Positions 1-7,772 of a DNA stretch of 64,000 nucleotides are shown one piece after another. This stretch comes from Mycobacterium sp. 852014-52450_SCH5900713 (GTDB lineage: Bacteria; Actinomycetota; Actinomycetes; Mycobacteriales; Mycobacteriaceae): NCBI RefSeq assembly GCF_001667075.1, contig NZ_LZIL01000078.1:62001-126000 (forward strand). The letters are read 5' to 3'. Each line of letters starts with the position of its first letter. Within the stretch, counting starts at the first letter, position 1. The position numbers and the translations under genes are program-made. A model generated the notes under the pieces. It saw nothing but the letters and a program-made list of their open reading frames with translations, ran no database searches and was not told the origin of the DNA.

Positions 1-1525
1 CCCGGCATGAGTCGTAGAACCGGTGGTAGTCGCCGGCCAGGTCCTCCAAGTAACGGCACACCCGATGCGGTTCCCGCAGGGACGCAGCCGTTTTCAGCAC
101 ACGGGGGAATTCCCCGATGCTGCGCAGCAGGGTGCCCTCTTTGTCGTGGCTGAGCAGCTCGAGATGGCCGGTGTCGGGGGCCAGGCCCAGTTCGGCGGCG
201 TTGCGGGCCAGCGCCGAGAGCCGGGCATGCGCGTATTGCACGTAGTAGACCGGGTTTTCGTTCGACGCCGACGACCACAGCGCCAGGTCGATGTCGATCG
301 GGGTGTCGACCGACGAGCGGATTAGGCTGTAGCGCGCCGCGTCGACGCCGATCGCCTCGACCAGGTCGTCGAGCGTGATAACGGTTCCGGCCCGCTTGCT
401 CATCCGGACCGGCGCGCCGTCGCGGACCAGGTTCACCATCTGCCCGATGAGGACCTCGACGGTCGCCGGGTCGTCACCGAACGCGGCGGCAACGGCCTTG
501 AGCCGGGCGATGTATCCGTGGTGGTCGGCGCCGAGCATGTAGATACACAAGTCGAAGCCGCGCTGCCGCTTGTCCAGGTAGTAGGCGATGTCACCGGCGA
601 TGTAGGCGGGCTTACCGTCGCTCTTGATCACGACGCGGTCCTTGTCGTCACCAAAAGCGCTGGTGCGCAACCAGGTTGCGCCGTCCTTTTCGTAGATGTT
701 GCCCGTCCCGCGCAACCGGGCGATGGCTTGGTCGACCCGGCCGCTGGTGTGCATCGAGTCTTCGTGGGTGTAGACGTCGAAGTCGGTCCCGAACTCGTGC
801 AACGACTCTTTGATGTGGGTGAACATCAGGTCGACGCCGATGGCGCGGAACGTCTCGCGCATGTCGGCGTCGGGCAGGCTCAGCGCGTCGGGCGCCTTCA
901 GCAGCACCTGCGCGGCGATGTCGTTGATGTAGGCGCCGGCATAGCCGTCCTCGGGCGTTGCTTCGCCCTTGGCGGCGGCGATCAGCGAGCTGGCGAACCG
1001 GTCGATCTGGGCGCCGTGGTCGTTGAAGTAGTACTCGCGCTCGACGTCGGCGCCCTGGGTGGCCAGCAGCCGCCCCAAGGCGTCGCCGACGGCGGCCCAG
1101 CGGGTGCCGCCGATGTGGATGGGTCCGGTGGGGTTGGCCGAGACGAATTCCAGGTTGATCTTGTGGCCGCCCTGCGCGTCGGAGTGGCCGAAGGTGTCGC
1201 CGGCGTCGATGACGGCGTTGACGATCTTGGCCTGCGCGGAGGCCTCGAGGCGCAGGTTGATGAAGCCAGGACCGGCCACCTCCGCCGAGGCGACACCGTC
1301 CGCCTCGGACAATGCCTCGGCCAGCCATCCGGCAAGTTCACGCGGGTTGGCGCCGACCCGCTTGCCCAGCTGCAGCGCCAGGTTGCTGGCGTAGTCGCCA
1401 TGCTCGGGATTGCGGGGCCGCTCCACGGTGACGGTCGCCGGCAACGCGGCAGCATCCAGCCCGCGCTCGACCAGCACCGCGGAGGCGGTGGTCTTGAGCA
1501 GCTCAGCGAGGTCAGCGGGGGTCAC
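1..1525 (-). CDS. argS: Arginyl-tRNA synthetase, 3'-truncated by the window edge
   Basis: Cytoplasmic class I aminoacyl-tRNA synthetase that charges tRNA-Arg with arginine. The reading frame runs from a GTG at 1525 (MTPADLAELLKTT) for 508 codons and leaves the window without a stop. Bacterial ArgS is about 550 residues, so roughly 40 C-terminal residues are missing. The class I HIGH signature appears as ANPTGPIHIGGTR, and a KMSKS-like element is visible as VRMSKRAGTV. The C-terminal helical tRNA-binding domain begins before the edge. The start was chosen because the N-terminal domain begins immediately after it and no better in-frame start lies close upstream. A tRNA-Arg gene lies about 115 bp upstream on the other strand. 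In H37Rv argS precedes lysA, which would lie outside this window. Confidence 0.95.
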   Translation of the reverse strand, partial: MTPADLAELLKTTASAVLVERGLDAAALPATVTVERPRNPEHGDYASNLALQLGKRVGANPRELAGWLAEALSEADGVASAEVAGPGFINLRLEASAQAKIVNAVIDAGDTFGHSDAQGGHKINLEFVSANPTGPIHIGGTRWAAVGDALGRLLATQGADVEREYYFNDHGAQIDRFASSLIAAAKGEATPEDGYAGAYINDIAAQVLLKAPDALSLPDADMRETFRAIGVDLMFTHIKESLHEFGTDFDVYTHEDSMHTSGRVDQAIARLRGTGNIYEKDGATWLRTSAFGDDKDRVVIKSDGKPAYIAGDIAYYLDKRQRGFDLCIYMLGADHHGYIARLKAVAAAFGDDPATVEVLIGQMVNLVRDGAPVRMSKRAGTVITLDDLVEAIGVDAARYSLIRSSVDTPIDIDLALWSSASNENPVYYVQYAHARLSALARNAAELGLAPDTGHLELLSHDKEGTLLRSIGEFPRVLKTAASLREPHRVCRYLEDLAGDYHRFYDSCR

Positions 1526-1640
1526 GAGCGTCCATCCTATTGGCTGAGGTGCCCGCGCCCCGAATCCATTGCGGTGGCAAAGCGGCTACCGACATGCGCT
1601 AGTCTGGCGGGGCCCAATGGCGCAACACCGAAGTCGTAGC

Positions 1641-1713
1641 GCCCCCGTAGCTCAGGGGATAGAGCGTCTGCCTCCGGAGCAGAAGGCCGCAGGTTCGAAT
1701 CCTGCCGGGGGCA
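1641..1713 (+). tRNA. tRNA-Arg (anticodon CCG)
   Basis: The 73-nt cloverleaf folds without mismatches. The acceptor stem is GCCCCCG/CGGGGGC with discriminator A1713. The D stem is GCTC/GAGC, the anticodon stem is TCTGC/GCAGA with loop CTCCGGA (anticodon CCG), and the T stem is GCAGG/CCTGC with loop TTCGAAT. No CCA is encoded. It reads CGG arginine codons. It sits divergently from argS, and the stretch just downstream is noticeably less G+C-rich than the surroundings before an accessory gene block begins. Confidence 0.97.
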
Positions 1714-1904
1714 CAAAAATAGTTGCAGGTCAGACGGTGTTTCCGTTAGTCAGCTCGGCTAATGAAACGCCGTTTCGGGCCTCAGTGTTACGAGGATGCC
1801 ACCACTGTTCCCAAAGTCTTTCCGGCCGGCAAAAGCGCGTCGTCCTCGCCTTGGCTGGAATCGCCATCACGCACGCTGAAACGTTCACCGCGCATAAACC
1901 GGAC

Positions 1905-3671
1905 TCAGATGGTGCATTTCAGCCCGACGTGGGCGGCGTGGTACCCGAGCCGGCGATAGAACGCCCGAGCCCTTTCGCGAGCCTCGTCTGTGGTCACCTG
2001 CGCCAGCTGTGCCCCGTGCGCTCGGCCGTAGTTGTGTGCCCACTCGATGAGCGCAGTACCAAGCCCCTGTGCGCGTTCGGCTTTGGCGACCCGTAATCCC
2101 TCGATCTGCAGCCGGGTGGCGCCGCCGCGGGAAAGGCCGGGAATGATCGTCAATTGCACAGTCGCGACGACCATATCGGAACCGTTCAGGACGACTCCGA
2201 GATAGTTGGATCGGTTGCGAACGACGATGTCGTAGGCCGCCTCGTAGCGTTCGAGTTCGGCGTCTTCGCGATCCTGACCGAATTCGTCGTCGGAGAGCAG
2301 CTGGGCGATCACCCCCACGTGTTCGCGCGTCGCGCGCTGCACACGATATGTGCGGCCCGCTACCCGCAGCAGTCCTCGGACCGAGGACTGCGCCAGTGCC
2401 TGTAGGCGCGCCACCAACAGGTCCAGCCACGCCCCCACGTTGGTTCGTGCCTCCGCGGTATCCGGGTAGCGGCATCGCAGATGCAGCCCGGACTCGTCCT
2501 GGATGAACCAGAGCATGACGCCGTCGGTGTCAACGCTCGCGCTCACATACTGGGCGTCGAGTCCGACCGAGTCGATGCGCACCGGAAGTCTGCTTTGGTC
2601 CAGCCAGGAAATGGCGAACATTCCGGGCGCGATGGGCATTCCACCCCACGGAGCCAGAACGTCGGCCAGTGGCCAGGAACCAAGCTGCACGGCTTCTTTG
2701 ACGGCGGCGGCCGCGGCGTGCGGCTCGGCAACCGCCGACTCCAGGACCGAATTGGTGATGAACCAGCCCACCGAGTCGTGCCATTTGTCTTCAAATCGGC
2801 TGTGCACGGGGAAGACCGCGCGCAGCGGCGCCCCGGCCAACTCGCGGGTCACCCCTGTCATGGCGACCACAGCGAGCGCCAGCGTCGAGACACCGTCCTC
2901 GCGTGCCTGCGCAGCGAACGCGGCGCCGTCATCGACATCGAACACATCACGCACTTCAACGCGTTCCGGATGCGGCCCGGACTCACCCAACGGCAACGGA
3001 AACCGTGGCATCACCCCACCGCTGTCGCTGATGATTTGTGCCCATCGCGCGCGCACGCGTTCCGGTGCCGCGGGACGGTCCAACAGTGCTTGCGTGTGCA
3101 CGACAAATGCCGGCGGCGGCTGCAGCGACGACGTACGTCCGATCCGCGCGTCGGCGAGCATCGACAACAGGTCTCGGGCAATCACCAGCATTGACCACAT
3201 GTCCACGTGGGCGTGGTCGGCAGCGATCACTACCGTCAATCCGGCGGCAGTCTCCAGCACACACAATCGATGTGAGGGTCGCTGATAGGGCGAGCACGTC
3301 GCATTGAGAACGACTCGCAGTGCGTCGTTGACCGCCTGGCCCGGAGTGATCTCATGCTCTACCCACTTGCCTGGGTGAATATCGATCTCATTCAGCTGCG
3401 GATCGCCGTCCGCCCCGAGCGTGAATGCCGTCCGTAGGGTGCCGTGGCGGGCGATCACAGCCAGCCACGCATCGGCCAACGATTGGCGGCTGACCCCCGC
3501 CGGCAACCGAATGGACAAAGCCATCCAGGAGCCGGGTCGTGCGCCCGCACCAACGTGTATGCGCTGGTCGAAAGACACCGGGAGCTGCCGGCCGAGGTCA
3601 GACACCGAGACGTCGTAGCCCCAGAGTCGTCCAAAGGGTAGCCGCAGGTGCGCGACGTTGGTCAGCCGCAT
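1905..3671 (-). CDS. Condensation-type acyltransferase fused to a GNAT N-acetyltransferase
   Basis: The predicted protein has 588 residues in two parts. Residues 1-430 resemble the condensation/PapA-like acyltransferase fold. The active-site motif HHxxxDG is present in the variant form DHAHVDMW, with His153 and Asp157. A later VGWFITN segment (301-307) sits where this fold has its structural motif. Residues 441-588 are a GNAT domain whose acetyl-CoA loop is visible as RVAKAERAQGLGTAL (527-541), followed by the usual FYRRLGY near the C-terminus. Condensation-fold enzymes move acyl or peptidyl groups to an alcohol or amine, while GNATs move acetyl groups to amines. The substrates are not predictable. 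The gene stands alone, divergent from a hydrolase. I do not recall an orthologue at the corresponding H37Rv locus. The ATG start fits the beginning of the condensation fold. Confidence 0.75.
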   Translation of the reverse strand: MRLTNVAHLRLPFGRLWGYDVSVSDLGRQLPVSFDQRIHVGAGARPGSWMALSIRLPAGVSRQSLADAWLAVIARHGTLRTAFTLGADGDPQLNEIDIHPGKWVEHEITPGQAVNDALRVVLNATCSPYQRPSHRLCVLETAAGLTVVIAADHAHVDMWSMLVIARDLLSMLADARIGRTSSLQPPPAFVVHTQALLDRPAAPERVRARWAQIISDSGGVMPRFPLPLGESGPHPERVEVRDVFDVDDGAAFAAQAREDGVSTLALAVVAMTGVTRELAGAPLRAVFPVHSRFEDKWHDSVGWFITNSVLESAVAEPHAAAAAVKEAVQLGSWPLADVLAPWGGMPIAPGMFAISWLDQSRLPVRIDSVGLDAQYVSASVDTDGVMLWFIQDESGLHLRCRYPDTAEARTNVGAWLDLLVARLQALAQSSVRGLLRVAGRTYRVQRATREHVGVIAQLLSDDEFGQDREDAELERYEAAYDIVVRNRSNYLGVVLNGSDMVVATVQLTIIPGLSRGGATRLQIEGLRVAKAERAQGLGTALIEWAHNYGRAHGAQLAQVTTDEARERARAFYRRLGYHAAHVGLKCTI

Positions 3672-3761
3672 GGCGGTACCCTAACGCCCCGGTTAGCCTG
3701 AGTGCTCGGTCTGCGCGGTCGGCTCCGGGGCGAGTCGTCCGGTCGTGAGAAGAGTTGCGTG

Positions 3762-4541
3762 ATGTCCACTTTCGTGGTTCCTGGAGCAGAGCTTGCGGTT
3801 GAACTGAGCGACGAAGGTGGTCATCCGGTAGTTCAACTGCACGGACTTACCTCCAGCCGCGCGCGTGACCGGGTGCTCAATCTTGACCTCGGAAGAGGCC
3901 TCAGCGGGACCCGGTTGCTGCGGTACGACGCACGCGGCCATGGCAAGTCGACTGGGCGCAAGGTCCCGGAGGATTATCGATGGGAAAGCCTTGCCGAGGA
4001 TCTTCTGCAGCTGCTCGACAAATGGTTTCCCGGCGAACGGGTGCACGGAGTCGGCCCGTCCATGGGTACCGGCACGCTGCTGCACGCGGCTGCCCGCGAG
4101 CCGGACCGCTTCGCCGGCCTCACGCTCATGGTGCCGGCCACCGCGTGGGAAACCCGGCCCGCGCAGGCGGCGATCTACCGGGTTGCGGCCGAAGTTATCG
4201 AAACCGAGGGAGTCGGGGCATTCATCGCGTCGGCTCGTGGGGCGACTCCGCCGCCAGCCACGGTCGGCGCGCCCGAAACAGTTCCCGATGTGGCCGACGC
4301 GCTGCTGCCGTCACTGCTTCGAGGCGCGGCTCTCAGCGACCTGCCCGCTCGCGAAGCGGTCGCACGAATCGATGTGCCGACGACGATTCTGGCCTGGGTC
4401 GGCGACCCGGCGCATCCGATGTCGACAGCGGAATCGCTTGCCGCACTGATGCCGCGGTCAACGCTCACCGTGGCGCACATCCCGGCCGATGTCGAGACCT
4501 GGCCCCAGATCCTGAGCCAAGACGTCGCCCGCAGAGGCTGA
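3762..4541 (+). CDS. Alpha/beta hydrolase
   Basis: A 259-residue cytoplasmic hydrolase of the alpha/beta fold. The oxyanion segment is VQLHGLTSSR. The nucleophile elbow is GVGPSMGTG, with the serine in a G-x-S-x-G setting. RYDARGHGKS is the usual strand-4 motif, and an acidic residue (WVGDPAHP) lies after a late strand. A usual HG-type histidine near the C-terminus is only weakly suggested by VAHIPADVETWP. The frame is open further upstream to 3702, but the ATG at 3762 follows a purine-rich AGAAGAG and begins the conserved MSTFVVPGAELAV strand, so I chose it. It is divergent from the condensation-GNAT gene with about 90 bp between them. The substrate is unknown; lipase, lactonase or haloperoxidase-like activities are all possible. 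Confidence 0.8.
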   Translation: MSTFVVPGAELAVELSDEGGHPVVQLHGLTSSRARDRVLNLDLGRGLSGTRLLRYDARGHGKSTGRKVPEDYRWESLAEDLLQLLDKWFPGERVHGVGPSMGTGTLLHAAAREPDRFAGLTLMVPATAWETRPAQAAIYRVAAEVIETEGVGAFIASARGATPPPATVGAPETVPDVADALLPSLLRGAALSDLPAREAVARIDVPTTILAWVGDPAHPMSTAESLAALMPRSTLTVAHIPADVETWPQILSQDVARRG

Positions 4542-4889
4542 CTTGTGCGCGCACGCCACGTCGGCTCATGCCTGGGCTGAGTCGGCGCCTTGCATGGTGT
4601 AGGCCATCAGCGGCTTCCGTCTCTACGGAGTACCTACACCGCACGCCGCCCGAATCAATCGAGAGATCCCAGATGAATCCCGCTGCGATTGAGCGCATTG
4701 CCCAGCCGTTGGCCCAACGCGGCGGCGACGCCTTCGGGTGATCAGATTGGAACCGGTTGTCGCACAACGGAATTCATTTCGACCGAGCTGAGGCATCCGA
4801 CAACGATCCGACACGCACACCGGCATTACGCATCTGAACTGCGAATAGTGGCCCTAAATCGCCTGCAGGACAGGAGAATCGGGCTTACT
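4542..4889. other. Gene-free 348-bp stretch between convergent genes
   Basis: I see no convincing gene, RNA or strong terminator here. Only very short frames occur. One is a 22-codon ATG frame at 4673-4741 (MNPAAIERIAQPLAQRGGD) that has no clear ribosome-binding site and no recognisable family. The stretch could be decayed coding sequence, but nothing proves it. Confidence 0.5.
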
Positions 4890-5390
4890 TCAACTTCGCG
4901 CCAGGACGAACGCTTCGATGTGGCGCTTGCCAGCTCGCGCTTCGTACTTTCGCCAGCCGGGGTAAAGCTCTAGGCCCTTCGCCCAGATTTCGTCGCGCTC
5001 GCCCGGCGAGGCGAGCCGCGCGTTCGCATGCCAGGTGTCCCGGCCGATCGCCACCGTCGCCTCCGGGTGCGCCTTGAGGTTGTGGTACCAGGCGGGATGC
5101 TTGGCGCCGCCGAAATTGGACGCGATGAGGGCCAGGCCATCCGGATGCGGGATTCCGTACACGGCGACGGTGCGGGGCTCACCGGATTTAGCGCCGGTGG
5201 TGGTGAGCATCACCACGGGGATGCCGGTCGCGAGCCCGGCGAAGCTGCTTCTGCCGCCCGTGAGCTTGGTGATGAGTCGGTCCAGGTGGTGCGCCGTGGG
5301 GCGCAGGAGCGCCACACCCACCGGCGTGGAGGCGAAGCGACGCATGATCCGGTGGAACGCATTGGCATCGCCGAACGATTGGCTGGGCAT
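4890..5390 (-). CDS. Deazaflavin (F420)-dependent nitroreductase-family protein
   Basis: A 166-residue protein of the mycobacterial Ddn/DUF385 split-barrel family, which binds coenzyme F420 and reduces quinones or nitro compounds. Family marks visible are MLTTTGAKSGEPRTV in the middle, followed by YGIPHPDGLALIASNFGG and HPAWYHNLKAHPEATV. The last is the segment that contacts the cofactor in known structures. No signal peptide is apparent. It faces a hydrolase convergently and a secreted protein gene divergently, so it probably forms a single-gene unit. A second family member lies at 41511-41963 and is a different subgroup. The natural substrate cannot be inferred from sequence. Confidence 0.88.
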   Translation of the reverse strand: MPSQSFGDANAFHRIMRRFASTPVGVALLRPTAHHLDRLITKLTGGRSSFAGLATGIPVVMLTTTGAKSGEPRTVAVYGIPHPDGLALIASNFGGAKHPAWYHNLKAHPEATVAIGRDTWHANARLASPGERDEIWAKGLELYPGWRKYEARAGKRHIEAFVLARS

Positions 5391-5497
5391 GGTGACATTG
5401 TGACCCGACCTTGGGTCGCTTAGGGCCTATTCGTCCGAGCTGAATAACTGGACGAAAACGTGTCACAGAAGTCGCTTGCGGCACTAAGCTGCTGGTC

Positions 5498-6187
5498 GTG
5501 GGCAAGAACGTGTTAGCCAACGGCAGGGGCCGCTGGCTGGCGATTGTGGCCTCGTTCGCGCTTGCGGCCGCCATGGTCTACGCCCAAGACACAAAGCCGC
5601 GCTGCTGTGCGCCGAACGCGGTGGCCGCGGCCCCCACCACCACGGCCGCCGCGTCGATCAACGCCGCCGCCCCGCCGAACACCCCGCACACCGCCAGCCC
5701 CGCGGAAGTGGAAATGTTGACCGCCAGCGCACCGGCCGCCGCGCAGCAATTCCAGGTCGCGCTGCCCCGTGGAATCGCGTCGGAGGACAGGCTGCAGGTC
5801 AAGACGATCTGGGCGGAACGCGCCATCAGCGTGCTGTTTCCGCAGATCAAAACCATCTATGGGTACCGGGAAGACCCGCTGCCGTGGCACCCGAACGGGC
5901 TGGCGATCGACGTGATGATCCCGAACCACGGCAGCCCCGAGGGCATCGAGCTCGGCAACCAGATCGCCGGGTACGCCCTGGCGAATGCGAAGCGATGGGG
6001 AATCAACCACGTGATCTGGCGGCAGAAGATCTACCCGGGCGTCGGCGGGGGCAGCTGGACCGCCGACCTCGGTTCGGAAACCCTCAACCACTACGACCAC
6101 GTGCACATCGCCACCAACGGCGGCGGCTACCCGACCGGGCACGAGGTCTACTACATCGCCTCGATGACGCCCGCGCCGCAGCAATGA
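5498..6187 (+). CDS. Secreted protein with an M15-like (LAS-type) metallopeptidase motif
   Basis: A 229-residue exported protein beginning at GTG. An N-terminal hydrophobic signal segment (WLAIVASFALAAAMVYA) ends near residue 30 and is followed by an Ala/Thr/Pro-rich linker to about residue 85. The C-terminal domain contains PWHPNGLAIDVM, which fits the H-x-x-G-x-A-x-D metal-binding pattern of D-Ala-D-Ala and LD-carboxypeptidases of the LAS type. A later YDHVHI could supply the third zinc ligand. On that basis it may trim peptidoglycan, but a catalytic acidic residue is not obvious and it may be a non-enzymatic relative. CC at residues 36-37 is unusual. It is transcribed divergently from the Ddn-family gene. 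Confidence 0.72.
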   Translation: MGKNVLANGRGRWLAIVASFALAAAMVYAQDTKPRCCAPNAVAAAPTTTAAASINAAAPPNTPHTASPAEVEMLTASAPAAAQQFQVALPRGIASEDRLQVKTIWAERAISVLFPQIKTIYGYREDPLPWHPNGLAIDVMIPNHGSPEGIELGNQIAGYALANAKRWGINHVIWRQKIYPGVGGGSWTADLGSETLNHYDHVHIATNGGGYPTGHEVYYIASMTPAPQQ

Positions 6188-6204
6188 TTGGGTGACAACG
6201 AGAT

Positions 6205-6726
6205 TCACTCCGGCCCGGCAGGAAACGCCGCCACCGGCATCTCGACGGTTCCCCGGCACGGGCCGCCGTTGATGTCGGTGTGCCAGGTGCCGCGCAGCGA
6301 ACCGTCCGCCTGCGGCGTGTAGAACGCCCACGACCGCGCGGGCGCCCACACCTTCGGGACGCCGTCGCCCATGAAGCAATCCCATTGGAAGTCGAAGCGC
6401 TCAACCCAACGAGTGCCGTCCCAGGCGTAGTGAGACGGCTGGGGCAGCGTCGGGTTCTTGGGCGTGGGGCCGTTGGTGGCGGTAGCCACGCACTTGCCTG
6501 ACGGGCAGGCGGTGACGAAGACGTAGTCGGCGCTGAACGTCGGCTCGGGCTGACTGGCCGCCGTGCTGGTGCCGGACTTGCTCGCGGCGTACCTCACCAG
6601 CGAATATTTCCCGTTCCACGCCGGTGTCGCCGCGTGCGCCGGAACGACGGTCATCGCGAGCACCGCCGCCGCGACGCCGACCAGCGGCACGGCGCCGAAC
6701 CGCCACCCGGGAAACATCACGTCCAT
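6205..6726 (-). CDS. Secreted protein of unknown function
   Basis: A 173-residue predicted secreted protein. The signal peptide is clear: WRFGAVPLVGVAAAVLAM followed by a VVPAHA-A cleavage region. The mature part is rich in Trp and has four Cys, in CPSGKC, WDCF and GGPC, which could form two disulfides outside the cell. The repeated W/F-containing strands (YAWDGTRWVERFDFQWD and GSLRGTWHTDINGG) suggest a small beta domain. The frame can be extended to a TTG at 6762; I prefer the ATG at 6726 because it gives a normal signal peptide. Its 3' end lies 17 bp from the convergent secreted gene. I do not recognise the family well enough to name a function. Confidence 0.75.
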   Translation of the reverse strand: MDVMFPGWRFGAVPLVGVAAAVLAMTVVPAHAATPAWNGKYSLVRYAASKSGTSTAASQPEPTFSADYVFVTACPSGKCVATATNGPTPKNPTLPQPSHYAWDGTRWVERFDFQWDCFMGDGVPKVWAPARSWAFYTPQADGSLRGTWHTDINGGPCRGTVEMPVAAFPAGPE

Positions 6727-6857
6727 GGTGGGGGTTCGACGGCGCAGCCCATACTCCGCCAAGAATTCTTTGAGACTCCGTTAAGGCTCCGTGCTGATTC
6801 TGTGATCAACGCACTCCGCGTCCGTCAGAAAAGCCACCTCAGCACAAGGAGACCCCG

Positions 6858-7181
6858 ATGTTTTCTCGCCGTTTCACCGCCTCCGTCGTCGGCACCGCCG
6901 CCCTGGGCCTGGCCGCGCTCGGCCTCGCCGGCACGGCGGGTGCGAGCTCGGTCGATGACGCGTTCCTCGCCCAGCTGGCATCGGATGGCATCACCCCGCC
7001 GAGCGCGTCGGTCGCCATCAAGGACGCGCACGCCGTTTGCAACGCGCTCGACCAGGGCCAGTCGAGCAAGGAGGTCATCAGCGCCGTGGCCAAGGCGACC
7101 GGCTTGAGCACCAAGGGCTCCAAGACGTTCGCGGTCGACGCGGCCTCGGCCTACTGCCCGCAATACGTCACGTCGGCCTGA
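6858..7181 (+). CDS. DUF732 secreted protein (Rv1291c-like)
   Basis: A 107-residue secreted protein with a signal peptide (FTASVVGTAALGLAALG, cleavage near AGASS). A mature helical DUF732 domain contains two cysteines (AVCNAL and AYCPQY) likely to form a disulfide. DUF732 proteins are small exported mycobacterial proteins of unknown function. The sequence DAFLAQLASDGITPPS and the ending YCPQYVTS match what I recall of Rv1291c. A good ribosome-binding site, AAGGAG, lies 7 nt before the ATG. It is divergent from the previous secreted gene, with 131 bp between the chosen starts. A perfect hairpin follows the stop codon. Confidence 0.9.
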   Translation: MFSRRFTASVVGTAALGLAALGLAGTAGASSVDDAFLAQLASDGITPPSASVAIKDAHAVCNALDQGQSSKEVISAVAKATGLSTKGSKTFAVDAASAYCPQYVTSA

Positions 7182-7193
7182 CACCGACCACCA

Positions 7194-7224
7194 CAGTGCG
7201 GGGACCCGGCGGGCCCCCGCACTG
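7194..7224. terminator. Hairpin between convergent genes
   Basis: CAGTGCGGGG (7194-7203) pairs perfectly with CCCCGCACTG (7215-7224) around an 11-nt loop. It lies 12 nt after the DUF732 stop and ends one base before the NUDIX gene's stop. No U-tract follows, which is normal for mycobacterial terminators. It probably serves both strands. Confidence 0.65.
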
Positions 7225-7225
7225 T

Positions 7226-7762
7226 TCATGGCCGCCGCAACAGAAACAGGCTGTAGGCGGCGACGGACTGAGCGTCGGCGATCACTCCCGACCGGATCAT
7301 CTGCTCGACGTCCTCGCGGGCGAACCAGGCACTGCGCAGGTCTTGTTCCTCGTGCTCGAGATCCGGCTCCCCTTCGGCGATTCCGGTGGCCAGGAACACC
7401 CAGCCGCGCTGGCTGGTCATGCCCGGAGCGACGTCGAGCTGGCCGAGCACCTCGAATGACGACGCACTCAATCCCGTTTCCTCGCGCAGCTCACGCTCGG
7501 CCAACTCGGACGGGTCGGTGTCCGCCAAGCCGGGAGCGGTGCCCTGCGGGAATTCCCACCGCCGCTCCCCGAGCGGATACCGGAATTGCTCAACCAGCCG
7601 GAATCGGTGCCCGTCGAACGGCATCACCAGCGCATAGTCCGGTTTGTCCACCACGCCGTAGATGCCCGGGCTGCCGTCCGGGCGACGGATGTCGTCTTCG
7701 CGGAGCACCATCCATTGGCTCCGATAGATCTCGCGGGACGCGACGCATTCGATGAAGGGCAC
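7226..7762 (-). CDS. NUDIX hydrolase
   Basis: A 178-residue NUDIX-superfamily pyrophosphohydrolase, which cleaves nucleoside diphosphates linked to another moiety. The NUDIX helix is seen as ELAERELREETGL, with REXXEE supplying the Mg2+-binding glutamates. The preceding glycine-containing part (WEFPQGTAPGLADTD) is longer than the canonical 23-residue box, as in ADP-sugar pyrophosphatase-like members. The frame is open upstream to 7978, but that part overlaps the TPR gene and has shadow-like composition. I therefore place the start at the GTG at 7762, which begins the conserved MPFIECVASREIYRSQW. It lies 10 bp after the TPR gene's stop on the same strand, so the two are probably co-transcribed. 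The substrate is not determinable. Confidence 0.87.
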   Translation of the reverse strand: MPFIECVASREIYRSQWMVLREDDIRRPDGSPGIYGVVDKPDYALVMPFDGHRFRLVEQFRYPLGERRWEFPQGTAPGLADTDPSELAERELREETGLSASSFEVLGQLDVAPGMTSQRGWVFLATGIAEGEPDLEHEEQDLRSAWFAREDVEQMIRSGVIADAQSVAAYSLFLLRRP

Positions 7763-7772
7763 CAACCCAGTA

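Noticed and set aside
518..1639. Long open frame of 373 codons on the plus strand opposite argS
   Set aside because: It is the antisense shadow of a well-conserved argS. High G+C content keeps opposite frames open, and its composition (V/G/D/R-rich, no domain) is typical of a shadow.
4673..4741. A 22-codon ATG frame in the gene-free stretch
   Set aside because: Too short, no recognisable family and no convincing ribosome-binding site.
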